This document shows, piece after piece, positions 21,237 to 29,707 of a stretch of 33,104 bases of DNA. Source of the DNA: Nitriliruptoraceae bacterium. Its GTDB lineage: Bacteria; Actinomycetota; Nitriliruptoria; Nitriliruptorales; Nitriliruptoraceae. Below the pieces are notes generated by a model. That model had not been told where the DNA came from and ran no database searches. It worked only from the letters and a program-made list of their open reading frames with translations. The position numbers and the translations under genes are program-made. How positions within the stretch are numbered: the first letter of the stretch is position 1; every line of letters starts with the position of its first letter. The stretch spans positions 1-33,104 of the forward strand of contig PWWI01000280.1 of the NCBI GenBank assembly GCA_003561535.1, in the 5' to 3' direction.

Positions 21237-22960
21237 CGCCACCCCCAAGCTCCGTCCGGCGCGACGCCCCCGGCGAGGTGGCCCTGGTGCTGCACACCCA
21301 TCTGCCGGAGCTGCGCCACCACGGTGTGTGGCCGGTCGGCGAGGAGTGGCTGTTCGAGGCCTGGGGGACCTCCTGGTTGCCGGTCACCGCGATGCTGGAG
21401 CGACTGGCGGAGGAGGGTCACCGCGAGCTGCTCACCCTCGGCGTGACCCCGGCGGTCGCCCATCAGGTCGCCGACCCACGCGTGGCGCAGGACCTCGGCA
21501 CCTGGCTCGGTGGGCAGATGTGGCGGGCCGAGGAGCAGCGTTGGCACCTCCACGAGCCGGTGGAGGTCCGGGACCTCGCCGGCTTCCACTGGCGACGGCA
21601 CCAGGACCTGCTGGCCCTCCACGAGGACATCCAACGCCGAGGTGGGCTGCTGGCGGTGTGGCGCGAGCTGGCCGACCGCGGCGTGATCGAGCTGCTCGGT
21701 GGTCCGGCCACCCACCCCTACCTGCCGCTGGTGGCGGACCCGCTGGTGGTGGACGCCCAGCTCACCATGGGGTTGGAGCAGCACCACCGGTGGGCGGGCC
21801 GGCGCCCCACCGGCCTGTGGCCCCCCGAGCTCGGCTACCGGCCCGCGGGCCGGGTGGCGGATCCGACCGCGCGCCCCCGACGGGTGGACGTGCAGGGCAC
21901 ACCGACGCTGCCACGGACCGGTCCCGACCTGCCCGGCCTGGAGGAGGTCTACGCCGCCCACGGCATCGGCCACGTCCTGGTCGACGCCGCCACCCTGGTC
22001 CGCGCGGTGGGGGGACCGGACCGGGACTGGACGGCCCGTCCAGCCGTCCCGCCGCCCGGCACCGACCACCCCGACGAGGTGGTCCACGACGCGGTGTGGA
22101 TCGGCGACAGCGACGTCGCCGCCTTCGCCCGGGACCTCGCCGTCGCCTACCACGTGTGGTCCCCGTCGGGCGGCTACCCCGGCAACGTGTGGTACCGGGA
22201 CTACTTCGCCCGCGGCACCTTCGGGACCCACCCCTCCTGGCGGGTCACCGACCACGCGCTGCCACCGGACCAGAAGGCGATCTACGAGCCGACGCCGGCC
22301 GCCGTACAGGTGGAACGGGATGCCGACCACCTCCACGGCGTGCTGCGCGAGGTGCTCGACCCACGCCCCGGCAAGCTCGTCGTCGCCGCCTATGACACCG
22401 AGCTGTTCGGGCACTGGTGGTTCGAGGGGGTCGCGTTCCTCGAGGCCCTGCTGCGGCGGGTCGTGCGGGACCCGTCGCTGAGGACCACCACGCTCGCCTC
22501 CCGCCTGGAGCGCCACCCACCCACCCGGCGGCTGCAGCTGCCCGAGTCCTCCTGGGGCTACGCCAAGGGGCACGCCAGCTGGGTCACGCCGGCGACCCGT
22601 CCCCTGTGGCAGCGGCTGCGGGAGGCCGAGACCCGCGCCCGGGGAGCCCTGGCGGGAGGGCGGGGCACCGACCGGCAGCGGGCCGCCGTGGCACGGGAGC
22701 TCGCGCAGTTGCAGGCCTCCGACTGGCCGTTCATGGCGACCCGCGGCGCCAGCCCCGGCTACGCCCGGGACCGCATCGACCACCACAGCGGCGCGCTCCA
22801 CCGCCTGTGCGCAGCGATCGAGCAGGACCACCTCGACGTCGACCACCTCGCCGAACGCGAGGCACGGGTGCTGGCACCGCACGAGGTCACCGCCCTCGTC
22901 GCCGCGCTCGATCCGAGCGTTCCCACCGCGCCGCAGGTCACACGTCGCGGACCCGCATGA
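21233..22960 (+). CDS. GH57 family 1,4-alpha-glucan branching-type enzyme
   Basis: A 575-residue glycoside hydrolase family 57 protein. HTHLPE (21-26) is the first conserved region. GLWPPELGY contains the nucleophile E199, and AAYDTELFGHWWFEG contains the acid/base D388. The C-terminal helical domain has LPESSWGYAKGHASW and LQASDWPFM, usual in branching enzymes such as the TK1436 type and Rv3031. It would introduce alpha-1,6 branches in a glucan. The GTG start overlaps the methyltransferase stop, so the two are co-translated. Its last 23 bases overlap the convergent ABC permease gene. In M. tuberculosis an alpha-1,4-glucosyltransferase (Rv3032) follows; here it does not. Confidence 0.9.
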   Translation: MTPPPSSVRRDAPGEVALVLHTHLPELRHHGVWPVGEEWLFEAWGTSWLPVTAMLERLAEEGHRELLTLGVTPAVAHQVADPRVAQDLGTWLGGQMWRAEEQRWHLHEPVEVRDLAGFHWRRHQDLLALHEDIQRRGGLLAVWRELADRGVIELLGGPATHPYLPLVADPLVVDAQLTMGLEQHHRWAGRRPTGLWPPELGYRPAGRVADPTARPRRVDVQGTPTLPRTGPDLPGLEEVYAAHGIGHVLVDAATLVRAVGGPDRDWTARPAVPPPGTDHPDEVVHDAVWIGDSDVAAFARDLAVAYHVWSPSGGYPGNVWYRDYFARGTFGTHPSWRVTDHALPPDQKAIYEPTPAAVQVERDADHLHGVLREVLDPRPGKLVVAAYDTELFGHWWFEGVAFLEALLRRVVRDPSLRTTTLASRLERHPPTRRLQLPESSWGYAKGHASWVTPATRPLWQRLREAETRARGALAGGRGTDRQRAAVARELAQLQASDWPFMATRGASPGYARDRIDHHSGALHRLCAAIEQDHLDVDHLAEREARVLAPHEVTALVAALDPSVPTAPQVTRRGPA

Positions 22961-23684
22961 GCACGATCGCCGCGATCGCCGCCACCAGGCAGTAGGCGAC
23001 GAACACCGCGAGCCCCACCATGGGCTCCAGCGGCGCCGCCGCGTCGACCCCCATCCCCGCGGTCAACTCCTCGGACAGGAACATCGCGTTCAGCGCCTGG
23101 AAGGGCAGCCACCGGCCGACCTCGGGGAGGAACTGCATGACCAGCGACTCGATGAGGAACACGTAGATCAGCATCAGGGCCACGGCGACCACCTGGCTGC
23201 GCAGCAGTGCCCCGACGGCGACCCCGAACACCGCCATCAGCGCCAACCCGACCGGCCCCTGCCACAGGGCCCGGACCGTCGTCTCACCGAGGTCGAGCTC
23301 CGCCCCGGACAGCAGCAGGATCCCACCCACCACCACCAGGCCCAGCACGGAGAACACGACCCCGTAGACCGCTCCGACCAGCATCTTCGTCGCCACGACC
23401 CGGGTACGGCTCGGAGTGAGCTGGAGGGTCCGTCCGATCGTCTCGTGGCGGAACTCGGTGGTGACCGACAGCAACCCGACGATCAGCGCGATGACGCTCA
23501 TGCCCCCGATCTGGTCGATGGTGGCGGCGACCTGGGGGTCGGTCCCGAGGAACTCGCCGGAGAACTCCGTCTCGAAGACGAAGAAGGCGGCGCCGAACAG
23601 CACCAGGAGCAGCCCCACCAGCGTGATGATCGTGGTGGTCCACACGGTGGTCAGCTTGCGGGTCTCCGCGACGACCAGCGACAT
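22938..23684 (-). CDS. ABC-2 type exporter permease
   Basis: A 248-residue integral membrane protein with about six hydrophobic segments (roughly 15-38, 60-80, 98-125, 138-162, 165-190, 220-244). Between the second and third lies TTEFRHETIGRTLQLTPSR, a loop typical of ABC-2 permeases that contact the ATPase. It pairs with the ATPase gene before it, whose stop overlaps its ATG by one base (TGATG, 23682-23686). The substrate is unknown; this class includes drug, lantibiotic and lipid exporters. Its 3' end overlaps the GH57 gene on the other strand by 23 bases. Confidence 0.85.
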   Translation of the reverse strand: MSLVVAETRKLTTVWTTTIITLVGLLLVLFGAAFFVFETEFSGEFLGTDPQVAATIDQIGGMSVIALIVGLLSVTTEFRHETIGRTLQLTPSRTRVVATKMLVGAVYGVVFSVLGLVVVGGILLLSGAELDLGETTVRALWQGPVGLALMAVFGVAVGALLRSQVVAVALMLIYVFLIESLVMQFLPEVGRWLPFQALNAMFLSEELTAGMGVDAAAPLEPMVGLAVFVAYCLVAAIAAIVLMRVRDV

Positions 23685-24598
23685 CAGGCGATCCCTCCCC
23701 CGGCGGTCAGTTCCATGAACACGTCCTCGAGCTCGGCGACCGCGGGCCGGAGCTCGTGGAGGGCGATGCCCGCCGCCAGCGCCAGCCGCCCCACCTCCTC
23801 GGGCGCCGAACCGGTGACGAGCAGGTACCCGTCGGTGGGCTCGACCTCGGCGCCCGCGTCACGCAGATGGCCGACCAACGCAGCGTCGTCCGCGGACCGC
23901 ACCGCGACCCCACCGGCCGCGGCCCCGGTCAGCTCGGCCACGCTCGCGTTGGCGACCAACCGGCCGCGACGGATCACCATCACCTCGTCGGCCAGGCGGG
24001 AGATCTCGCCGAGGAGGTGGGAGGAGACGAGGATCGTGCGGCCCTGACCGGCGAGGTGGCGCAGGAGCTGCCGCACCCAGTGGATGCCCTCCGGATCGAG
24101 CCCGTTCGCCGGCTCGTCGAGCAGCAGCACCCTCGGGTCACCCAGCAGGGCCTGGGCCAGACCGAGACGCTGGCGCATGCCGAGGCTGAACTGCCCGACC
24201 CGTTTGCTCGCCGCCTCCTGGAGGCCGACGAGGGTCAGGACCTGCTCGCACCGCTCGCGGGGGATGCCGACGGTGGCGGCGCTGATCCTCAGCTCCTCGA
24301 TCGCACGCCGTCCGGGGTGGAAGCCCACCCCGTCGACGATGCTGCCGACCGTGTGCGCGGGGTCGGCGAGGTCGTGGAAGGGCACGCCGTCGAAGGTCGC
24401 CGTGCCCGCGGTGGGCGCGGTCAGTCCGATCATCATGCGCATCGTCGTGGACTTCCCGGCGCCGTTGGGGCCGAGGAAGCCGACGACCCGGCCAGGGGGC
24501 AGCTCGAAGCTGACGTCGTCGACGGCGAGCTGGTCACCGAAGCGCTTGGTCAGTCCCTGCACGACGACGCTGATGGTGGCGTCGGTGACGGTGGCCAC
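23684..24598 (-). CDS. ABC-2 type exporter ATP-binding protein
   Basis: The 304-residue ATPase has Walker A GPNGAGKST (43-51), signature FSLGMRQRL (137-145), Walker B VLLLDEP (157-163) and an H-loop VSSHLL near 190. The region of the Q-loop reads SIVDGVGFHPGRRA, with no Gln where most ABC ATPases have one; several members of this exporter subgroup share that. A C-terminal extension (about 225-300) resembles the regulatory domain of such ATPases. Start is GTG with GGAG five bases upstream. A TAGCTT box (24652-24657, minus strand) about 54 bases upstream is a candidate -10. The substrate is not evident. Confidence 0.92.
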   Translation of the reverse strand: MATVTDATISVVVQGLTKRFGDQLAVDDVSFELPPGRVVGFLGPNGAGKSTTMRMMIGLTAPTAGTATFDGVPFHDLADPAHTVGSIVDGVGFHPGRRAIEELRISAATVGIPRERCEQVLTLVGLQEAASKRVGQFSLGMRQRLGLAQALLGDPRVLLLDEPANGLDPEGIHWVRQLLRHLAGQGRTILVSSHLLGEISRLADEVMVIRRGRLVANASVAELTGAAAGGVAVRSADDAALVGHLRDAGAEVEPTDGYLLVTGSAPEEVGRLALAAGIALHELRPAVAELEDVFMELTAGGGIA

Positions 24599-24745
24599 GG
24601 GGGCTCCGAGGGTCGCGCCGGCCGGAGGGCGGCCAGCTGGGTACCGATCCGAAGCTACGCACCCCGGCGGCCACTGCCGTCGTCCTCCAGGAGGAACCCC
24701 GGGTCCCCCTCCGGACGGAGGGCGCCGGCTACGACCGGCCCGCGC

Positions 24746-25045
24746 TCAGCCGTGCCGCGAGGCACGCCGCGCCCTGCGGACCTCCACCAACCGGCCCAGG
24801 ACACCGACCAGCGGCAGCAGCACCGCCCCGACCAGCAGCGACGAGGCGAGGTCCCAGCCCCGCACCAGGGAGGCCCCGGCGCCGAGGAGGACCCCGTAGG
24901 GCACCAGCGCCAGCAGCGCCCAGCGGGAGCGTCCGGTGTCGTCGAGGTGGCGTTGGGTCATCGTGGCGCCGACGGCGCCGATGAGCACCAGGGCCAGTCC
25001 GGCGAGCAGCGCCACGGCCGACCCGGTCGTGGTCAGGGTGTCCAT
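24746..25045 (-). CDS. Small three-helix membrane protein
   Basis: A 99-residue protein with three hydrophobic segments (about 9-29, 42-60, 66-84) and a basic tail (RLVEVRRARRASRHG). I recognise no family. Start is ATG with AGGAGG four bases upstream. It is upstream of the ABC exporter genes on the same strand, 147 bases away, and divergent from the subtilase gene. A role with the exporter is possible but not shown. The 134-base gap 25046-25179 is rich in ggccgg repeats. Confidence 0.6.
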   Translation of the reverse strand: MDTLTTTGSAVALLAGLALVLIGAVGATMTQRHLDDTGRSRWALLALVPYGVLLGAGASLVRGWDLASSLLVGAVLLPLVGVLGRLVEVRRARRASRHG

Positions 25046-25143
25046 CGGCCTCCTCCTCCCGGCGAGGTGAGCGTAAGCGCCCGTGGCCGGGCCGGCCGGG
25101 CTGGCCGGGCCGGCCTGCGCTCGCCTAGCCCTGCGGCGGGGCC

Positions 25144-25149
25144 TATCGT
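25144..25149 (+). promoter_or_regulatory. Candidate -10 box of the subtilase gene
   Basis: TATCGT fits TAnnnT and lies 30 bases before the TTG start, ahead of GGGAGG (25165-25170). The -35 region is not recognisable. Confidence 0.33.
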
Positions 25150-25179
25150 TGGAGCTCCAGACCCGGGAGGCCGGATCCG

Positions 25180-27777
25180 TTGGTGCGCAGCGCAGGGGTG
25201 GCGATCACCAGGTCGCGACCTGTGGCGATCCTGCTGGTCATGCTGCTGTGCCTCACGCTGGGCGGGCTGCCCTCCGCGAGCGCGCGGGAGCCGTCGAGCG
25301 CCGACCTCGGCGACGCCACAACGGTCGAGACCGAGGTCGACCTCCAGCGCACGCAGTGGCTGGTCGTCACGCCACCGGAGACCGCAGGGCTGCGCGCCGG
25401 GACCACCGCGACCCGCCGGGTGGAGACCGCGACCGGAGGCCGCCAGGTCGATCGGCTCCCCGACGGGTCGATCGTCGTGGAGCTGGATCGGGCGCTGACG
25501 CTGGAGGAGATGGCCGGGGTCGCCGACGGTTTGGTCGAGGCCGGCCTGGCCGTGGCAGCCGAGCCCGACCCGGTCACGACCATCGCCCGGGTACCGAACG
25601 ACCCCCTCTGGCAGTCCCAGTGGGGCCAGATCGAGACGGCCATGCCCTCCGCGTGGGACGTCACGATCGGCGCCGGCCGTGCCCCGCTGGTCGCGGTGCT
25701 CGACACCGGCGTGACCGCCACCTCGGAGATCGCCGGGCGCGTCCTGCCCGGCTTCAACGCCCAGACCGGTGGGACCGACACGGCCGACGGCAACGGTCAC
25801 GGGACCCTGTCGGCCACCCTCATCGCCGCCAGGGGTGACAACGGCGCCGGCTTCGCAGGGCAGTGCTGGGACTGTCGCATCCTGCCGGTGAAGGCGCTCA
25901 GCGACAACGGGACGGGGACCATGTCGCAGCTGGCGAGGGGCCTGCGCTGGGCGGTCGACAACGGCGCCGAACTCGTCAACATCTCGGCCGGCGGCACGGC
26001 TGGCAGCACCGTGATGCGCGACGCGGTGCTGCACGCACGCGCCAACGGTGTCACGGTCGTCGCCGCGGCCGGCAACGAGAGCGACACCGCGGTCTTCTCC
26101 CCCGCGGCCTACCCGGAGGCGCTGTCGGTCGCGGCAGCGGCTCCCGGCGGGACCCGCTACTCATGGTCGAACTTCGGTCCCGAGGTCGACGTCGCCGCCC
26201 CCGGGTGCAACGTCGCGCAGGACAACACGGAGGAGTTCAGGCTCTACTACTGCGGCACCTCCTCCGCGACACCCTTCGTGAGCGGACTGCTCGCCCTGGC
26301 CTACGACGACGACCCGTCCCTCACCCCTGAGCAGCTCCGCGACCGCGCGATGGACACCGCCGAGCCCCTCAGCTGGGTCGCATCGGGCCTGGTCTCCGCG
26401 CCCGGCATCGTGCCGGGCGGGGCCGAGTTCAACCCCGACGGTCCTGGTGGCGGCGATGGCGAACCCGATCCGCTCCCGGGTGTCGAACCGGACCCGCTCA
26501 CGGCGGTGACGCTGACGGGCACGGCCGGGGACCTGGCCACCTCGCTGACCTGGTCCGCGACATCGGGCGGCTCCGGCAGCGGGTACCGCTACGCGTTGCA
26601 CCGCTCCACCGGGGGCGACTGCGACGACACCTCGCCACGGATCCCGAACGCCGCCACCACCTTCACCGAGCTCAGCTACATCGACGCCGGCCTGACCCAC
26701 GGGCGCACCTACCGCTACTGCGTCTACGCCAGCGATGATGCCGGCACCACCTCTGCGCGGTCGAACGTCGTGACCGTCACCGCCCAGGACACCAGCCCAC
26801 CACCACCGCCTCGTCTCCGGCCAGCGGCGGCCGGTGACCGCTCGGTCGACCTGCAGTGGTCCGCGGTCTCCGACCCGACCGGTCCGATCACCTACCGCCT
26901 CCACCGGACGACCGCCAGCACCTGCTCGGCCTCCTCGCCGGTGGTGTGGACGGGCACGCGCACGAGCACCAACGACGAGGGACTGGCCAACGGCACGGTC
27001 TACCGCTACTGCGTCACCGCCACCGACGGCGCCAGCAACCGCTCGGCCGCATCGAACGCGCGCACCGCCGAGCCGAGGCGCAACCCCGGCACGTGCACCC
27101 CACTGACCGGCGATTGGCACGCCTCCGGGCGCGACGGCATCGGCTGGTGGTGCGACGGACAGGTCAGGTTGCGGACCGCCGACGGCGAGGTCCTCCGCTA
27201 CACCTACGGCCGCCGAGGTGACGTGCCGATCGTCGCCGACTGGAACGGTGACGGCTTCGACACGGTCTCGGTGATCCGTGACGGGACCTGGTTCCTCAAC
27301 GACGGCCTGGCCGGCGGTGCGGCCTCACGCAGCTTCACCTACGGCCGGGTCACCCTCGGCGACGTGCCGATCGCCGGCGCCTGGACCGGCGGCTCCCGCG
27401 ACCTGCCGGGCATCGTCCGCGACCGCGAGTGGCACCTGCGGTTCCAGCAGAGCGGCGGCAACGCCGACCGCCTCTTCGTGTACGGCCGTCTCACCCGCGG
27501 CGACCTCCCCCTGTGGGGCGACTGGGACGCCAGCGGCCGCGACACCGTCGGCGTCGTGCGCGACGGCCGTTGGCTGCTCCGCAACGAGTTGGCGGGCGGG
27601 CCGGCCGACCTCAGCTACGTCTACGGCCGCGTCCTGGCCGGCGACGCCCCTGTCACCGGGGACTGGAACGGTGACGCCCGTGCTACCCCGGCCATCGTCC
27701 GGGATGGCCGCTGGATGCTGCGGTACGAGCACGCGGGAGGCAACGCCGACGAGACGATCGTCTTCCGGCAGCCGTGA
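25180..27777 (+). CDS. Secreted S8 family serine protease with repeat domain
   Basis: An 865-residue exported subtilase. A signal peptide (about 1-35, ILLVMLLCLTLGG then SASAREP) precedes a propeptide-like region and the catalytic domain (about 140-410). The triad is D175 (AVLDTGV), H207 (NGHGT) and S361 (GTSSATP), with oxyanion N299 (AAAGNE). Two fibronectin-III-like domains follow (about 440-537 and 543-632), each with GxxYRYCVxAxD. The end (644-865) has five repeats of about 45 residues with GDWxGxGxDTxxVxRxGxWxLR and YGRxxxGDxP, an FG-GAP-like propeller fragment probably for binding. I use TTG at 25180 because GGGAGG is 9 bases upstream; GTG at 25183 is possible. It probably degrades extracellular protein. 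Confidence 0.93.
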   Translation: MVRSAGVAITRSRPVAILLVMLLCLTLGGLPSASAREPSSADLGDATTVETEVDLQRTQWLVVTPPETAGLRAGTTATRRVETATGGRQVDRLPDGSIVVELDRALTLEEMAGVADGLVEAGLAVAAEPDPVTTIARVPNDPLWQSQWGQIETAMPSAWDVTIGAGRAPLVAVLDTGVTATSEIAGRVLPGFNAQTGGTDTADGNGHGTLSATLIAARGDNGAGFAGQCWDCRILPVKALSDNGTGTMSQLARGLRWAVDNGAELVNISAGGTAGSTVMRDAVLHARANGVTVVAAAGNESDTAVFSPAAYPEALSVAAAAPGGTRYSWSNFGPEVDVAAPGCNVAQDNTEEFRLYYCGTSSATPFVSGLLALAYDDDPSLTPEQLRDRAMDTAEPLSWVASGLVSAPGIVPGGAEFNPDGPGGGDGEPDPLPGVEPDPLTAVTLTGTAGDLATSLTWSATSGGSGSGYRYALHRSTGGDCDDTSPRIPNAATTFTELSYIDAGLTHGRTYRYCVYASDDAGTTSARSNVVTVTAQDTSPPPPPRLRPAAAGDRSVDLQWSAVSDPTGPITYRLHRTTASTCSASSPVVWTGTRTSTNDEGLANGTVYRYCVTATDGASNRSAASNARTAEPRRNPGTCTPLTGDWHASGRDGIGWWCDGQVRLRTADGEVLRYTYGRRGDVPIVADWNGDGFDTVSVIRDGTWFLNDGLAGGAASRSFTYGRVTLGDVPIAGAWTGGSRDLPGIVRDREWHLRFQQSGGNADRLFVYGRLTRGDLPLWGDWDASGRDTVGVVRDGRWLLRNELAGGPADLSYVYGRVLAGDAPVTGDWNGDARATPAIVRDGRWMLRYEHAGGNADETIVFRQP

Positions 27778-27788
27778 GGGGCGTGCGC

Positions 27789-27807
27789 CCCCGCGCTGCT
27801 CGCGGGG
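27789..27807 (+). terminator. Hairpin after the subtilase gene
   Basis: Perfect seven-base arms ccccgcg / cgcgggg enclose ctgct, 11 bases after the subtilase stop. There is no U-tract; a strong GC stem near a stop is common in such genomes. Confidence 0.5.
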
Positions 27808-27809
27808 CG

Positions 27810-27880
27810 GGCGGGGGCGCGGGCGGCGGCGCGGGTGGGGGCGCGGGCGGGGGCGCGGGCGGGGGCGCGGGCGGCGGCGT
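27810..27880. repeat. Tandem 12-base G-rich repeat
   Basis: Six copies of a 12-base unit (ggcgggggcgcg or close) run from 27810 to 27880, the last partial. The G runs could form a quadruplex on the plus strand. It lies after the subtilase stop and codes for no supported protein. It is part of the 256-base gap 27778-28033. Confidence 0.85.
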
Positions 27881-27883
27881 TGC

Positions 27884-27924
27884 TCGCGCACCGTGGCAGG
27901 ACCTGTCCCCGCTCCGGTGCGCGA
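27884..27924. other. Large stem-loop in the subtilase-transporter gap
   Basis: Perfect 10-base arms (tcgcgcaccg / cggtgcgcga) enclose a 21-base loop that itself contains cagg-a-cctg. It follows the G-rich repeat and precedes the transporter promoter candidate. It could be a terminator or a protein site. Confidence 0.5.
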
Positions 27925-27997
27925 CCAACCACCCGAGGGGACGCGAGCCGCTCAGGTACCGCGCATGAACGAGCGGAGGTGCTGTGCTCCCCTCGCC

Positions 27998-28003
27998 TAG
28001 CCT
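27998..28003 (+). promoter_or_regulatory. Candidate -10 box of the transporter gene
   Basis: TAGCCT fits TAnnnT, 30 bases before the GTG at 28034. No clear -35 is visible. Confidence 0.3.
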
Positions 28004-28033
28004 CGGCGCGTCGCCCACCCCCTCGAGACCGCC

Positions 28034-29635
28034 GTGACCGTCGAGACCGTCGTGACCGTCGTGACCGACCTGCTCACCGCGTCACCGCTGGTGGCGCTGT
28101 TCCTGGTGCTCACGCTCGGCACGCTGCTCGGTGCGGTTCGGGTCGCGGGCGTGAGCCTCGGGCCCGCCGGCGCGCTGTTCGCGGGCCTGGCCCTGTCGGC
28201 CCTGCTGCCAGGTGTCGCGGGCACCGTGCCCGACCTGGTGGGGACCCTCGGGCTGACCCTGTTCGCCTACACGATCGGGCTGGCTGGTGGCCCGTCCTTC
28301 TTCAGCGGGCTCAGGCGCAACGCCCGCGCCATCGTGGCGGCGGTGCTGGTGCTGATCGCAGTGGCCGCGCTGGCCGCGGGCCTCGGACGGGTGATGGGGC
28401 TCGAACCAGCGGACGTCGCCGGGGTGTACGCCGGAGCGATGACCAACCCCCCGGGTGTGGCGGCGGCGGTGGAGGCCGCCGGAACGAACGAGCCGGTCGT
28501 CGGCTTCTCGATCTCCTACCCCTTCGGTGTCGTGGGCGTGCTGCTGGCGATCGTGGCGGGGCAGGCCTGGAGCCGCCGCAGGCCGACCGAGGAGGACCGC
28601 GAGCCACCCCAGACCGCCGAGTACCGCACGCTCGAGGTCACGGCCGAGGACCTGCCGTCGCTCGGGGAGCTGCGCTCCTTCGAGGATGCCGAGCTGGTGT
28701 TCACCCGTCTGCGCCGGGACGGCGACGAGTGGACCCCCGACGGTTCCGACACGCCCAGACCGGGCGATCTGCTGACCGTGATCGGTCCCGCGCCCGTCCT
28801 GGAGGCGTTCACCGACCACGTGGGACACATCGCCCACGACGACCTCCCCCTGGAGCGCCACCAGGTGGACTTCCAACGGGTCGTGCTGTCCAACGCCCGC
28901 TACGCCGGCGTCCGGGTCGCGGACCTCGACCTCGACCGCTTCGACGCGGTGGCCGGCTTCGTGCGGCGCGGCGACGTCGACGTCGTCGCCCGTCCCGACC
29001 TGATCGTCGAGCTGGGCGACCGGATCCGCGTGGTCGCGCCCCGTGACCGCCTCCAAGAGGTCGTGACCGAACTCGGCGACTCCGAGCGGGCGGTGGTGGT
29101 GGCCGACCCGATCGGGTTCTCGCTGGGCCTGCTCCTCGGGCTCGCCCTCGGCCTGGTCCCGATCCCCCTGCCCGGCACGACCCTGACCCTCGGGACGGCG
29201 GCAGCACCCCTGCTGGTCGGGCTCGTGCTCGGCCGTGTAGGTCACGCGGGGCGGATCACCTGGCAGCTGCCCTACGCCACGAACCAGGCGCTGCGGCAGC
29301 TCGGGGTGCTGTTGTTCCTGGCGACGGTGGGGCTGAGCTCGGGACCCGACCTGGCCTCGGCGCTCGGTTCGCCGCGTGGCCTGCAGCTGTTCGGCCTCGG
29401 CGCGGTGCTGACCACCGTGATGGCGCTGACCGTGCTGCTGATCGCGCGCCACCTCGAGTTCGGCGGTCCGCGCCCCGCCGGCACGTTGGCCGGGGTCCAG
29501 AACCAGCCGGCCATCCTCGCCTTCGCGATCGAACGCACCGAGGGCGACGACCGGGTCAACCTCGCCTACGCCCTGCTGTTCCCGCCCACCTTCGTGGTGA
29601 AGATCCTGGCGGCCCAGGTGCTGGCCACCTGGTGA
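28034..29635 (+). CDS. AspT/YidE-type transporter with RCK_C domains
   Basis: A 533-residue member of the aspartate:alanine exchanger family. The first membrane half (about 15-177) has FAYTIGLAGGPSFF and TNPPGVAAAVEAAG. Two soluble TrkA-C-type regulatory domains follow (about 197-265 and 278-350, with PRPGDLLTVIGP and VELGDRIRVVAPRD). The second membrane half (about 358-533) repeats the first with LFLATVGLSSGPDL and QNQPAILAFAIE. Family members exchange dicarboxylates or amino acids; the substrate here is unknown. Start is GTG without a clear ribosome site. It stands alone, 72 bases before the copper operon. Confidence 0.9.
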   Translation: MTVETVVTVVTDLLTASPLVALFLVLTLGTLLGAVRVAGVSLGPAGALFAGLALSALLPGVAGTVPDLVGTLGLTLFAYTIGLAGGPSFFSGLRRNARAIVAAVLVLIAVAALAAGLGRVMGLEPADVAGVYAGAMTNPPGVAAAVEAAGTNEPVVGFSISYPFGVVGVLLAIVAGQAWSRRRPTEEDREPPQTAEYRTLEVTAEDLPSLGELRSFEDAELVFTRLRRDGDEWTPDGSDTPRPGDLLTVIGPAPVLEAFTDHVGHIAHDDLPLERHQVDFQRVVLSNARYAGVRVADLDLDRFDAVAGFVRRGDVDVVARPDLIVELGDRIRVVAPRDRLQEVVTELGDSERAVVVADPIGFSLGLLLGLALGLVPIPLPGTTLTLGTAAAPLLVGLVLGRVGHAGRITWQLPYATNQALRQLGVLLFLATVGLSSGPDLASALGSPRGLQLFGLGAVLTTVMALTVLLIARHLEFGGPRPAGTLAGVQNQPAILAFAIERTEGDDRVNLAYALLFPPTFVVKILAAQVLATW

Positions 29636-29707
29636 CCCGCCCGTGTACGACGAGCCGCGCGGGACAGGGCACCATGGTGACCCACGTCCCGGAGGGCGCT
29701 CGTCATC

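Noticed and set aside
20843-22882. Minus-strand frame of 679 residues opposite GH57 and the methyltransferase
   Set aside because: The plus strand encodes the recognisable enzymes; this frame shows no motif.
27774-27968. Gly-rich short protein from the 12-base repeat
   Set aside because: No ribosome site, start or family; the sequence is a simple repeat.
29670-29679. Palindrome caccatggtg before the copper operon as an operator
   Set aside because: It is only ten bases, stands alone, and I see no partner site.
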